Shown: positions 1 through 7,411, counted from the stretch's first letter. The stretch: DNA of 18,981 nt from Deltaproteobacteria bacterium (GCA_009668925.1 SBEK01000065.1:1-18981); one strand, 5' to 3'. Numbers and translations: made by a program. The notes: generated by a model not told the origin, from the sequence alone.

Positions 1-41
1 CATGTGAATCGTTTGGAATATTGATGTTAAGGATTAATGAA

Positions 42-413
42 ATGTTCGAAGTAACCATCAGCAAATCGTTTTCAGCAGCGCACCTGCTGGCGGAAATCGG
101 CGGGAAATGTGAAGAATTACACGGCCATAATTTCAAGGTGGAAGTTACCGTAGGCGCAAATCAGTTGACAAATGAAGGAGTCTTAATTGATTTCCGCCTC
201 GTCAAAAAATGGCTCAAAGAGATTCTCGATCAGATGGATCACCAACATCTGAATGAGCTTCCTTTTTTTAAGGGACAAAACCCTTCATCGGAAAATATCG
301 CCTATTATGTTTTTCACGAAATGAAAATCAGAGTTAAAGAAGCCGGGGTCAGGGTATTTCAGGTTAAAGTGTGGGAATCGGAAAACTCGGCAGTAACGTA
401 TAGAGAGGATTAG
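42..413 (+). CDS. queD: 6-carboxy-5,6,7,8-tetrahydropterin synthase (QueD/PTPS family)
   Basis: QueD converts 7,8-dihydroneopterin triphosphate into 6-carboxytetrahydropterin, the second step of preQ0/queuosine synthesis, in the cytoplasm. The zinc-site histidines are visible at H14 (SAAH) and H27/H29 (LHGH), with the catalytic cysteine at C23 (CEELHGH). The Asp-His pair is D66/H67 and the pterin-binding Glu lies in WESENS near residue 112. The 123-residue length is normal for bacterial QueD. I chose ATG 42 because AAGGA at 29-33 lies 8 bases upstream and the protein then begins MFEVTISKSF, as family members do; TTG 21 or ATG 24 would add a few poorly conserved residues. folE2, which makes its substrate, follows after 77 bp. 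A sepiapterin- or biopterin-related PTPS is the alternative, but the CxxxHGH motif and the folE2 neighbour favour QueD. Confidence 0.93.
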   Translation: MFEVTISKSFSAAHLLAEIGGKCEELHGHNFKVEVTVGANQLTNEGVLIDFRLVKKWLKEILDQMDHQHLNELPFFKGQNPSSENIAYYVFHEMKIRVKEAGVRVFQVKVWESENSAVTYRED

Positions 414-490
414 ACCGCAGTGGGTATTCTTTTAGGAAAAACAATTCCTTTTGTCCTAATAGCCTACCCGCTACAGCCTAAACAGCTAAA

Positions 491-1258
491 GTGATAGACA
501 TTCAAAACCAAAAAGATTTTCGTAATATCGATATTCAAAAAGTCGGGGTCAAAAACATCAAGTATCCGATCATCGTGCTCGATCGTGCCCGCAGCACTCA
601 ACCGGTAAATGCGACGATCAATATGTACGTTAACCTTCCGCATCGGTTTAAGGGCACCCACATGAGCCGCTTCGTAGAAGTGCTCAACGATTTTAAAGGG
701 CATATTGGTATTAAAACATTTGAAACAATTCTGGAAAAAATGCGGCAAAAATTACACGCCCCCTCCGCGCACATGGAAATCGATTTTCCTTATTTTCTGG
801 AAAAAACAGCTCCCGTCTCCAAGGCCAAAAGTTTCATGGAATATCGCTGTCTCTTCGCCGGTGAAAAAAATGACGAACGAACGGATTTCCTGGTGGGCGT
901 CGTCGTACCGGCAACAACCCTGTGCCCCTGCTCTAAAGAAATCAGCGCCTTCGGCGCGCATAATCAGCGCAGCATCGTAACAGTGAAAGTGCGTTTCAAA
1001 AAATTCTTTTGGATTGAAGATTTGATAAAAATGGTGGAAGAATCAGCCAGCGGAGAAGTATATTCGCTTTTGAAGCGGGTGGATGAAAAATTTGTCACCG
1101 AAAAGGCATACGAAAACCCCAAGTTCGTGGAGGACGTCGTCCGCAGCATAGCGGTGAAGCTCAATGCCAACGACAATTTCACCTGGTACAGCATTGAAGC
1201 GGAAAATTTTGAGAGTATCCACAATCACAGTGCTTATGCTTACGTCGAGAAAGGATAA
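491..1258 (+). CDS. folE2: GTP cyclohydrolase FolE2 (type IB)
   Basis: This enzyme hydrolyses GTP to 7,8-dihydroneopterin triphosphate, the shared precursor of folate and 7-deazaguanines, and is the alternative to zinc-dependent FolE. Family hallmarks are all present: the N-terminal KVGVKNIKYPI stretch, KGTHMSRF around residues 54-61, the CPCSKEIS..GAHNQR signature at 145-160 with the conserved cysteine C145/C147 region and H157, and ESIHNHSA near 241-248. At 255 residues it is full length. GTG 491 is the first possible start, since an in-frame TAA lies at 479-481, and it gives the expected N-terminus, although no clear Shine-Dalgarno precedes it. It sits between queD and nadE, only 3 bp from nadE, so co-transcription is likely. 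No FolE is seen in the window, so this may supply both folate and queuosine. Confidence 0.95.
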   Translation: MIDIQNQKDFRNIDIQKVGVKNIKYPIIVLDRARSTQPVNATINMYVNLPHRFKGTHMSRFVEVLNDFKGHIGIKTFETILEKMRQKLHAPSAHMEIDFPYFLEKTAPVSKAKSFMEYRCLFAGEKNDERTDFLVGVVVPATTLCPCSKEISAFGAHNQRSIVTVKVRFKKFFWIEDLIKMVEESASGEVYSLLKRVDEKFVTEKAYENPKFVEDVVRSIAVKLNANDNFTWYSIEAENFESIHNHSAYAYVEKG

Positions 1259-1261
1259 TCT

Positions 1262-3328
1262 ATGGCTGCAAAAACCTTTTTCAATCTCTATCAGCAGGGG
1301 TTTATCCGCGCGGCGGTCTGCATTCCCGAAGTGAGGGTTGCCGATGTTTCTTTCAATACGCAAAAAACGATAGAACTTGCCCGCAAAGCAGCACACCAAA
1401 AAGCGATCATCGCCATTTTCCCGGAGCTGGGGATCACGGCTTACTCCAATGAAGATCTATTTCATCAGGACGCGCTGCTTAAAAGCGCAATGAACGCTTT
1501 AGAAACGGTAAAAAAGGCGACGGCCAGATTGAACCTGGTGATTGTCTGCGGCGCACCCGTGCAGGTCGATTGCCGTTTATTCAACTGTGCCGTCATAATT
1601 TATCACGGCAAGATTCTTGGTGCTGCAGTCAAATCATATCTGCCGAATTATCGTGAATACTACGAAGCCCGACAATTTTCTCCTGCTTCTGCGGCTCTGT
1701 CTAAAACGATAACTCTGGCCGGCGAGAAAGGGATCCCCTTTGGTGCGAATCTGATTTTCAGAGCCGCCAATGTGAACAATTTGGCGCTGTTCTTTGAAAT
1801 CTGTGAAGATGTCTGGGTTCCGATCCCGCCTTCAAGTTTTGCGGCGATGGCCGGCGCCACCGTCATCGGCAATCTATCGGCCTCCAATATTACCATTGGC
1901 AAATCCGAATACCGGCACCAACTGGCCGCTAATCAGTCGGCCCGGTGCGTTTCCGCCTATCTTTATACCGCGGCCGGTTTCGGCGAATCGACGACGGACC
2001 TGGCCTGGGACGGCCATGCGATGATTTATGAAAATGGCAATCTCCTGTCGGAATCCGAACGCTTTTCTACATCGTCGCAAATCATTTTTGGCGACATAGA
2101 CTTGGATCGACTGGCGCAGGACCGGATGCGGCTTACCACTTTCGGTCAAAATGCAGCGGATTACACGAATCGATTGTCCGAATTTCGCTATGTGGAATTT
2201 GAAATCGACCGCCCACCTGGCCGATTGCTTCCGAACCGGGAATTTCCGCGCTTTCCTTATATCCCGGCCGATCCCGAAAAACGCGACCAGCGCTGTTACG
2301 AGGCCTACAATATCCAGGTTCAGGGTCTGGCCAAAAGGCTTAAAGCCTCCGGCATTCCCAATCTGGTTATCGGTGTTTCCGGCGGGCTGGACTCTACACA
2401 TGCCCTGATCGTTGCGGCGAGAACCATGGACCTGCTGGGATTGCCGCGTAAGCACGTGAAAGCCTACACGATGCCCGCTTTCGGAACGAGCGGCAAGACG
2501 TACCGCAACGCCATCAATCTGATGAACGCCCTGGGAGTGGAAGCCAATGAAATCGACATCAAGCCGGCTTGCCTTCAGATGCTCAAGGATATCGGACATC
2601 CGTTTACCCGCGGCAAAAAAGTGTATGACATCGCTTTTGAAAACGTCCAAGCGGGTCAGAGGTCGGCGCATCTTTTCCGCCTCGCCAACATGAACAATGC
2701 CCTTGTCGTCGGAACAGGTGATCTCAGTGAGCTTGCCCTGGGCTGGAGCACTTACGGCATCGGCGATCATATGTCGCATTATAATGTCAATGCCAGTGTC
2801 CCCAAAACACTTATTCAATACTTGATTCGGTGGGTGGCGCAAACACATCAGTTTTCTCATGAGGTGTCGGACATTCTTCTGGCTGTTCTGGAAACCGAAA
2901 TTTCACCGGAACTCATCCCCGGCGAAAAGGATAATCAGCCGTTGCAGAAGACGGAAGACACGATCGGCCCTTATGAATTGCAGGACTTTAACAATTTTTA
3001 CATCACTCGCTTCGGCTATCTTCCGACCAAAGTTGCATTTCTCGCCTATATCGCCTGGAGGGATAAAACAAAGGGTTTGTGGCCGGATGTCCCTCCGACA
3101 AAACAGAACAGCTACAGCCTTGCCGAGATCAAAAAGTGGCTGTACGTATACCTGCTCAGATTTTTTAAAACATCCCAGTACAAGCGTTCGTGTGTTCCCA
3201 ACAGTCCCAAGGTAGGCTCCGGCGGATCACTTTCCCCGCGCGGCGACTGGCGCGCACCCAGCGACAGTGAAGCCAGTGTCTGGCTTGCGAATTGGAAAGA
3301 AATTCCGGACAAGGATGACAACCGATGA
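1262..3328 (+). CDS. nadE: Glutamine-dependent NAD+ synthetase
   Basis: NadE catalyses the last step of NAD+ formation, amidating nicotinic acid adenine dinucleotide with ATP and glutamine. The protein has two domains. The N-terminal nitrilase-like glutaminase (about 10-290) carries the triad E55 (FPELG), K124 (VKSYLPNY) and C181 (EICEDVW). The C-terminal synthetase (about 340-660) carries the ATP PP-loop SGGLDS at 373-378. The 688-residue length and the [15 protein letters not shown] linker match the long form known from Mycobacterium tuberculosis rather than the short ammonia-dependent enzyme. AAGGA at 1251-1255 precedes ATG 1262. It follows folE2 by 3 bp and overlaps the next gene by 4 bp (ATGA), a sign of translational coupling. 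All key residues are intact. Confidence 0.97.
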   Translation: MAAKTFFNLYQQGFIRAAVCIPEVRVADVSFNTQKTIELARKAAHQKAIIAIFPELGITAYSNEDLFHQDALLKSAMNALETVKKATARLNLVIVCGAPVQVDCRLFNCAVIIYHGKILGAAVKSYLPNYREYYEARQFSPASAALSKTITLAGEKGIPFGANLIFRAANVNNLALFFEICEDVWVPIPPSSFAAMAGATVIGNLSASNITIGKSEYRHQLAANQSARCVSAYLYTAAGFGESTTDLAWDGHAMIYENGNLLSESERFSTSSQIIFGDIDLDRLAQDRMRLTTFGQNAADYTNRLSEFRYVEFEIDRPPGRLLPNREFPRFPYIPADPEKRDQRCYEAYNIQVQGLAKRLKASGIPNLVIGVSGGLDSTHALIVAARTMDLLGLPRKHVKAYTMPAFGTSGKTYRNAINLMNALGVEANEIDIKPACLQMLKDIGHPFTRGKKVYDIAFENVQAGQRSAHLFRLANMNNALVVGTGDLSELALGWSTYGIGDHMSHYNVNASVPKTLIQYLIRWVAQTHQFSHEVSDILLAVLETEISPELIPGEKDNQPLQKTEDTIGPYELQDFNNFYITRFGYLPTKVAFLAYIAWRDKTKGLWPDVPPTKQNSYSLAEIKKWLYVYLLRFFKTSQYKRSCVPNSPKVGSGGSLSPRGDWRAPSDSEASVWLANWKEIPDKDDNR

Positions 3329-3522
3329 AACCGTCGTATAAAGATTTTGATGCGACAGAGCTGTTCTGCCCGAAGTGCCGACAAGCCGTACCCGTGCGCA
3401 AGAGGCTGCTTCTCGTTTTATCCGAAGGAGACAAGTACGATTACAGCTGCATTTATTGCGGAACATCCGTAGGCGATAAGCTGGTGAAGGAAAGCACCGG
3501 CCCCGGAACGATTATCCGATGA
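3325..3522 (+). CDS. Small CxxC/CxxC zinc-ribbon-like protein, unknown function
   Basis: This is a 65-residue cytoplasmic protein with two CxxC knuckles, C15-P-K-C18 and C42-I-Y-C45, separated by 23 residues. That pattern is typical of a treble-clef or zinc-ribbon fold binding one metal ion. There is no signal peptide or membrane segment, and the C-terminus is short and polar. AAGGA at 3311-3315 lies 9 bases before ATG 3325 and the start overlaps the nadE stop, so it is translated from the nadE message. The reading frame, ribosome site and paired cysteines support a real gene. I do not recognise a named family. A metal-binding regulator or nucleic-acid-binding adaptor is possible but is inference. 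Confidence 0.75.
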   Translation: MKPSYKDFDATELFCPKCRQAVPVRKRLLLVLSEGDKYDYSCIYCGTSVGDKLVKESTGPGTIIR

Positions 3523-3659
3523 TTTTTTTCTCTTGACGGGACTCATGCCATCCCTCAGTATCGCCGACAGCAACTCCGAAGACGGGACAGGCACGGCTCG
3601 CAGCGACTTCAGCCTGATTTCGCTTGGGCACAAATCACCGCAAAGGCAATTTTCTCTGG
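3523..3659. other. Intergenic stretch with short direct repeats
   Basis: This 137-bp gap holds no convincing gene. GACGGGAC occurs twice in direct orientation, at 3535-3542 and 3581-3588. The second copy is followed by AGGCACGGCTCG, wording that resembles sequence often seen beside REP-associated transposase genes in related bacteria; this recollection could not be checked. TTGACG at 3533-3538 is followed 17 bases later by only a poor -10 (CAGTAT), so I do not call a promoter. Confidence 0.35.
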
Positions 3660-5531
3660 ATGAATGAAATATCATTATCAGATCCGGGAACAGAAACCGG
3701 AATCAAGGTCGCTTTTCCGCTGTTTCTGAGTGCTCTGATTGCGGCAGGGGTTTGGGTCTACTATTTGTCGCAGGGATTTCACCAACCGGGTTTGCTTGAC
3801 GCCTTTACCGATATCCAGGCCTACGCGCTGCAAAAGGGTCACATCGCCATCACTCCCGACTATCGTGATATGTTTTATCACGATGTCAGCCTCTACCAAG
3901 GGAACTACTATCTTTACTGGGGAATGCTGCCCTCCGCCCTGCACGCCTTTCTGTCGGCCTTTTTCGGCAGAATGCTATCCAGCTACTTTCTTGTCCTTCT
4001 TTTTTTATTTCTTTTCGTCTACTTTTTGCAGCGCATCGTCTTTGAAATCCTGTCTGCGGCGTCGCGGAGGCCGTCAAGTCAAGAGTTCCTTATATGCGCG
4101 ACGATCATTTTGTCGTGGATGCTGATCTTCAATCTTCCTCTGCCTTACGGCATTTATCGTGATTCCTGGTTTTTCGGTCATTTTGTCATTTACGAACAGC
4201 AGATACTCTTTGGTATGGGTCTGGCACTGCCAGGACTGTTTTATCTGATCGAAGGTCAAAAAGAAAACAGGCCTGCGTATCTGATCATTGCCTCCTGCTT
4301 TTTCGCCGCGGCAGCATCGATACGGGGGACGTGGTTTGTATTTGCAGTCTTAGTCATTCCGGTTATCCTGGGCAAATTCGTCATGGGCAGAAAAACGAGA
4401 TCATCACTAAAACCATTTCATTACACTTTAATGGCGCTTCCCGTATTATTGATCGCGGGGCAGCTGGCTCTGAATTTCGTCCGTTTCGGCAGCATTTTTG
4501 ATTTTGGCCTGAAACTCCAAAACCCGGTATTTTATCCTTATCTGCGCATTCAGAACGGTCTCTTTTCCCCGATGACTCAGCTGGCCAACACGGCATACAA
4601 ACTTCTTGCCTATTACACATCGCCGGGATTGACCTTCTTTTACGGTCTGGAAGAAAAAATCTCGTCCTGGTCGGAATGCGTGCCGCCATTCTTATTATAC
4701 AACAATCCCCTGTGGCTCATCTTGCTGCCCATAGCCCTGTTCGGTATCTACCGGGCCTTGAGGATGCATTCGACTATGCGCAGGATTGCAATCATTCTCG
4801 GCGTAACCTCACTCGTCATCAATGCCTTGATCGTCATAACGGGCAATATCGTCACCATGCGTTACTTCGTTGAGTGCTACTACCTGACCATGCTGTTTAT
4901 GCTGGCCGGCCTCTCCGCCCTCTTACCCGTGAAAGTGTCGTTTCCTATTCTGGTCCTGTTGCTTGTCCTCCATCTTCCGTCTAATATAAAAGCATTTCTG
5001 GAAACCAGCCCCGAACTGCGATTGGTGACGATCGAAGAGCACAAACCGGATTTAGTGAATTACCGGAGCATCACACCGGCAAGGGCGCCTTTCCTGTATA
5101 AAAACGTTCATTGGCCAGAGGGTGTCGTTGCCGCATCGAGCCGGGAGACATTTACTCACTACAATACCCTCGGCATGATCCCTTTACAAAACGGATTGAT
5201 CGGCGCAAAAGACGTGTCTGTCGTCTACGTTAAACCTCAGAAATTGGACGGGTTTTCACGCAATAGGGAATTGATTGAGTTCATCGGCGTAAGATCAACG
5301 GGTCCGGCCGGCCGAATCCGAGCATATGTGGAGAAGAAGAAGGTCGCCGAATTCAGCATAAACCCGAAAGAGGCGCAGACGTATAAGGCAGAAATTGAGT
5401 CTGAGCATCCCTATGACGGCCCCCGGAGAATTTTAATTTATTTCTTTGAGGAAAATGAATCTTATCTTCCGGCAAAGCAACGGAGCGGACCGGCATTCGC
5501 GTTCGAGATGATTCGTCTTTCTCATCGCTGA
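3660..5531 (+). CDS. Polytopic membrane protein, GT-C glycosyltransferase-like
   Basis: This is a large inner-membrane protein of about 623 residues with roughly ten hydrophobic segments: about 15-37, then 103-125, 140-160, 175-200, 205-240 and 255-275, and a further group across 340-470. A soluble, beta-rich C-terminal domain covers roughly the last 150 residues. The layout resembles GT-C fold enzymes that use polyprenyl-phosphate sugars: an acidic first external loop (D47, D51, D67 and D70 with YRDMFYHD) followed by many TM segments and a soluble tail. I cannot name the family or substrate. ATG 3660 is preferred because it places the first TM segment near the N-terminus; TTG 3624 would add 12 residues. 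Neither has a strong ribosome site. It stands alone between nadE and a convergent operon. An O-antigen or lipid-modifying enzyme is the main alternative. Confidence 0.75.
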   Translation: MNEISLSDPGTETGIKVAFPLFLSALIAAGVWVYYLSQGFHQPGLLDAFTDIQAYALQKGHIAITPDYRDMFYHDVSLYQGNYYLYWGMLPSALHAFLSAFFGRMLSSYFLVLLFLFLFVYFLQRIVFEILSAASRRPSSQEFLICATIILSWMLIFNLPLPYGIYRDSWFFGHFVIYEQQILFGMGLALPGLFYLIEGQKENRPAYLIIASCFFAAAASIRGTWFVFAVLVIPVILGKFVMGRKTRSSLKPFHYTLMALPVLLIAGQLALNFVRFGSIFDFGLKLQNPVFYPYLRIQNGLFSPMTQLANTAYKLLAYYTSPGLTFFYGLEEKISSWSECVPPFLLYNNPLWLILLPIALFGIYRALRMHSTMRRIAIILGVTSLVINALIVITGNIVTMRYFVECYYLTMLFMLAGLSALLPVKVSFPILVLLLVLHLPSNIKAFLETSPELRLVTIEEHKPDLVNYRSITPARAPFLYKNVHWPEGVVAASSRETFTHYNTLGMIPLQNGLIGAKDVSVVYVKPQKLDGFSRNRELIEFIGVRSTGPAGRIRAYVEKKKVAEFSINPKEAQTYKAEIESEHPYDGPRRILIYFFEENESYLPAKQRSGPAFAFEMIRLSHR

Positions 5532-5533
5532 GA

Positions 5534-5600
5534 CGCTGATTTAAAGATACGGAGAAAGAAGAGAAAGCAACCGCGTTAACGGTTCGCGGACGTATCAGCG
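5534..5600. repeat. Nested inverted repeat between convergent genes
   Basis: The convergent gap holds a compact palindromic element. The outer arms are CGCTGAT (5534-5540) and ATCAGCG (5594-5600). A competing pair is GATACG (5546-5551) with CGTATC (5591-5596), and the core is CCGCG (5571-5575) with CGCGG (5585-5589). There is no T-run on either strand, so it is not a classic intrinsic terminator, although it may end transcription from both sides. The CGCTGAT...ATCAGCG ends resemble a type of interspersed palindromic repeat common in environmental bacteria. Confidence 0.45.
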
Positions 5601-5608
5601 AAGCCGGA

Positions 5609-6073
5609 TCAAGATTTGGTCTTCTGCAAGGCCTGTTTCAACTTTTGCGCCAGGATCCCCGTCGATTCCGATTCCGCAGTCGGCGATCCGCCGTAGACAA
5701 GACTTACTTCGCGGCTTGTCGCGCCGTCCCCGAGGTATTCGGACAATACTTCCCGGCTGTGTACGTCTTCGTGACAGAACGCGCAAAGGTTTTCCCAGTT
5801 GCTGCCGTCCGGGGGATTGTTATGATGATTGCCATCCTTGTGATGAACCGTCAAGAGCTGCCGGTTCATGCCCGAAAAATCACGGCCGCAGCGGGCGCAA
5901 ACCAGTCCATGAAGGCTTAAAGACCTTTCCCGGTAATCTTCTCCGCCGGGGGCTTTGGCGGAATTCTTCATTTCACGCACGGTCTCTTCAGCCGATTTCT
6001 GCGCATTCGCGGCCAACGGTTTTTTCGATACAGCGACGCGCCCCCACTTATTGGAAAAAGTCATCTTCGCCAT
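5609..6073 (-). CDS. HNH endonuclease domain protein, YajD-like
   Basis: This is a 154-residue protein with an HNH nuclease core at about 57-106. It has C59xxC62, the HHKDGNHHNN segment (H77, H78, N82, H83, H84), N95 in NWENL, then C97xxC100-H101 and H105. The four cysteines would hold a structural zinc and the His/Asn set a catalytic divalent metal, as in HNH enzymes. The layout resembles the E. coli YajD family, whose role is not established. About 50 charged N-terminal residues and a tail of about 45 residues flank the core. It is the last gene of a leftward operon, starting 6 bp after the DUF948 gene, with a GGGG-rich ribosome site 12 bases upstream. No restriction methyltransferase or toxin partner is nearby, so a housekeeping or nucleic-acid-processing role is as plausible as defence. 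Confidence 0.85.
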   Translation of the reverse strand: MAKMTFSNKWGRVAVSKKPLAANAQKSAEETVREMKNSAKAPGGEDYRERSLSLHGLVCARCGRDFSGMNRQLLTVHHKDGNHHNNPPDGSNWENLCAFCHEDVHSREVLSEYLGDGATSREVSLVYGGSPTAESESTGILAQKLKQALQKTKS

Positions 6074-6079
6074 GTCGCT

Positions 6080-6475
6080 TCAAACCCCTTGCCGTCCGGT
6101 TAAGACGCTGAGAAATACCTTGATCCCTTTAACCAGAGCGATCACCTCCGTCAATTTCAGAAACAGGGGGGACTTGACGGCAAATGGTGTAATCAGTTCA
6201 ACACCCTTGACGACATCATCCATTACGGTACGAACGTGATCGGAGATGGCGGCATACTTCTGCACTTCATTATTGATCGCCGTCGTCGAATGGTTGATGT
6301 TCGTCGAGATCTCTTCCATATTTTTTAAAATCACCGGAAGTCTCTCGTTCAGCGCCTGCAGCGTTATCGTAACGTCACTTGCGGCGCGCCAGAGTTTCAG
6401 AAGAATCGGGACACAGAACACCACCAGTAACAGCAGCGCGCCGCCAAAAATTATCAAACCCACTTCCAGGCTCAT
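6080..6475 (-). CDS. DUF948 family membrane-anchored protein
   Basis: This is a 131-residue protein with one N-terminal membrane segment (about 5-27). A long amphipathic helical stretch follows (about 30-100, including MEEISTNINHSTTAINNEV), and a hydrophobic patch lies near the C-terminus around VKGIKVFLSVL. This layout fits DUF948, small single-pass proteins of unknown function that often sit beside YtxH-like proteins. A GAGGAG ribosome site on the minus strand precedes the start. The gene lies 67 bp downstream of the ytxH-like gene and 6 bp upstream of the HNH gene, implying one transcript. Members are thought to be envelope or stress proteins; the sequence itself shows only anchoring and coiled-coil potential. 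Confidence 0.82.
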   Translation of the reverse strand: MSLEVGLIIFGGALLLLVVFCVPILLKLWRAASDVTITLQALNERLPVILKNMEEISTNINHSTTAINNEVQKYAAISDHVRTVMDDVVKGVELITPFAVKSPLFLKLTEVIALVKGIKVFLSVLTGRQGV

Positions 6476-6542
6476 GATTTTTCTCCTCGAGTATTCCTTT
6501 CTTCATCTTTTGCGACCCTTATTGAAAATGGTCCGCAAGGGT

Positions 6543-6923
6543 CTATACCGTCTTTTTATTTTTTTCTTCCCGATAGGCTTCGACTCCGGCGTCAAGAGCC
6601 TTCTTCAAGCGATTTGTATTATCAGCCAGCGCCTCGGCGCTCTGCTCGGCAAACTCGCCAATATTTTTTCCCACTTCCTTTACTTTTTCTCTAACGGCAC
6701 CTTCCGCCGTATTGAGGCGCGTCACTGCGGCATCATAGGTGGCTTTGCTCTTTTCTACGGCCCTGTCATATTCTTCTTTTGCCTTGGATAAGAGTTCGTC
6801 CGCTTTGTCAGCAATATCCTGACGGGTTTCTTTTCCACTTTTCGGAGCAAACAAAACTCCGATCGCCGCACCGATCAAACCACCGATCAGCAGCCCCTTT
6901 ACGAGATCCCACTCCCTTGCCAT
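6543..6923 (-). CDS. YtxH domain-containing stress/envelope protein
   Basis: This is a 126-residue protein with a glycine-rich membrane segment at about 8-26 (LLIGGLIGAAIGVLFAP), immediately followed by the YtxH hallmark PKSGKETR at 27-34. The remainder is highly charged and rich in Ala, Glu and Lys, predicted as a long helix or coiled coil of the kind seen in LEA-like and apolipoprotein-like stress proteins. AGGAGGT on the minus strand gives a near-perfect ribosome site before ATG 6923, consistent with strong expression. It is the first gene of the leftward operon with DUF948 and the HNH nuclease, and has its own sigma70-like promoter. YtxH proteins are linked to general stress in Bacillus; that role here is inference. 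Confidence 0.87.
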   Translation of the reverse strand: MAREWDLVKGLLIGGLIGAAIGVLFAPKSGKETRQDIADKADELLSKAKEEYDRAVEKSKATYDAAVTRLNTAEGAVREKVKEVGKNIGEFAEQSAEALADNTNRLKKALDAGVEAYREEKNKKTV

Positions 6924-6972
6924 AATGCACCTCCTGAGTTTATTTTACGCTTAATTTTAGCATATTGCAGCT

Positions 6973-7000
6973 AATTTAGCATTAAAGGCAAGCCTGTCAA
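6973..7000 (-). promoter_or_regulatory. Sigma70-like promoter of the ytxH-DUF948-HNH operon
   Basis: Read leftward, the -35 box is a perfect TTGACA (6995-7000), followed by a 16-base spacer and a -10 TAAATT (6973-6978, four of six matches). It lies about 50 bases upstream of the ytxH-like start and directly after the terminator of the preceding leftward gene, so the operon is insulated and separately expressed. Confidence 0.6.
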
Positions 7001-7002
7001 GA

Positions 7003-7047
7003 AACTAAAAAACCGGGTTACTCTTGAATGATCAAGGGTAACCCGGT
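7003..7047 (-). terminator. Rho-independent terminator of the lipoprotein gene
   Basis: ACCGGGTTAC (7012-7021) pairs perfectly with GTAACCCGGT (7038-7047). The inner bases extend this to about 16 pairs with one G-T wobble around an ATGA loop. Read leftward, the stem is followed by a run of T (the A-run at 7007-7012). It lies 28 bp past the lipoprotein stop codon and is oriented to end that leftward transcript. Confidence 0.88.
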
Positions 7048-7074
7048 CCTATAATCCTGCAATTGATTATATGA

Positions 7075-7272
7075 TTATTTTGCCGGTGCAGGGGCCGGAG
7101 CTGCCGGTGCCGCCGTCGCTGCGGGGGCTGCGGGTGCTGCCGTCGCTGCGGGCGCTGCGGGCGCTTCAACCTTGGGCGCTTCTTCTTTCGGTGCCTGTTT
7201 GCAGCCTACTGCCGCCATTGATAAAAAAGCCAACAAAAGCACGCTAACAAAAATGGCCAATACCTTCTTCAT
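7075..7272 (-). CDS. Small Ala/Pro-rich lipoprotein, unknown function
   Basis: This is a 65-residue lipoprotein precursor. A Lys-containing N-terminus (MKKVLAIF) and hydrophobic segment lead to a lipobox, AAVGC, with C24 as the lipidation site. The mature part is only about 42 residues: a short charged stretch (KQAPKEEAPKVE) and then an Ala/Pro/Thr tail built from 9-residue repeats, ending in Lys. The start at 7272 is fixed by AAAGGAGG on the minus strand, 8 to 9 bases upstream; the longer frame to 7374 would extend back through the promoter and is unlikely. It has its own promoter and a strong terminator, so it is monocistronic. It may be a spacer-like envelope lipoprotein; no enzymatic domain can be seen. 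Confidence 0.82.
   Translation of the reverse strand: MKKVLAIFVSVLLLAFLSMAAVGCKQAPKEEAPKVEAPAAPAATAAPAAPAATAAPAAPAPAPAK
7106..7159. repeat. Two tandem 27-bp repeats inside the lipoprotein gene
   Basis: Units 7106-7132 and 7133-7159 differ at only a few bases and encode the 9-residue Ala/Pro/Thr unit (APAAPAATA). A partial third unit follows in the protein tail. In-frame repeats of this type can change copy number by slippage, altering tail length without breaking the frame. Confidence 0.8.
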
Positions 7273-7298
7273 TAGACAATTCCTCCTTTCAAAAATTT

Positions 7299-7316
7299 TA
7301 GTGTGTGAACACACTA
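7299..7316. promoter_or_regulatory. Inverted repeat in the lipoprotein leader, possible operator
   Basis: TAGTGTGT and ACACACTA form perfect 8-bp arms around a 2-base centre (GA). The site lies between the lipoprotein -10 box and its Shine-Dalgarno, inside the expected 5' leader. The symmetry and compact length suit a dimeric repressor operator. In RNA it could instead form a 7-pair hairpin near the 5' end. No regulator gene is present in the window. Confidence 0.45.
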
Positions 7317-7331
7317 GATTCACGATGGGTG

Positions 7332-7359
7332 ACAATACGCCTTTTTTTTGCCTTGTCAA
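7332..7359 (-). promoter_or_regulatory. Sigma70-like promoter of the lipoprotein gene
   Basis: Read leftward, a perfect -35 TTGACA (7354-7359), a 16-base spacer and a -10 TATTGT (7332-7337) precede the lipoprotein gene. The predicted start point near 7325 gives a leader of about 50 bases. The -35 overlaps the -35 of the divergent promoter. Confidence 0.62.
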
Positions 7360-7381
7360 GAGATATTTAAACATATATAAG
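7353..7381 (+). promoter_or_regulatory. Sigma70-like promoter of the hydantoinase/HDAC operon
   Basis: The -35 TTGTCA (7353-7358) and -10 TATAAG (7376-7381) are each one base from consensus and are separated by exactly 17 bases. They lie about 30 bases upstream of ATG 7412. The -35 shares five bases with the divergent lipoprotein promoter, so the two polymerases probably compete. Confidence 0.65.
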
Positions 7382-7411
7382 TGAGAAAAATTGACATCAA
7401 AGGACGCTGCA

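Noticed and set aside
434..453. Hairpin AGGAA/TTCCT followed by T-rich sequence between queD and folE2
   Set aside because: The stem is only 5 bp and A/T-rich, and the flanking genes look co-transcribed, so it is not called a terminator.
1874..2860. Long leftward open frame opposite nadE
   Set aside because: It lies inside nadE, has no ribosome site and shows no family motif; it is an antisense shadow of a conserved gene.
3533..3561. TTGACG/CAGTAT as a promoter for the membrane protein gene
   Set aside because: The -10 matches only three bases and the sequence overlaps the repeat-like stretch.
6510..6543. Competing hairpins (TTGCGACC/GGTCCGCAA and GACCCTT/AAGGGTC) between the ytxH-like and DUF948 genes
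   Set aside because: No T-run follows on the transcribed strand, the gap is within an operon and the pairing may be chance.
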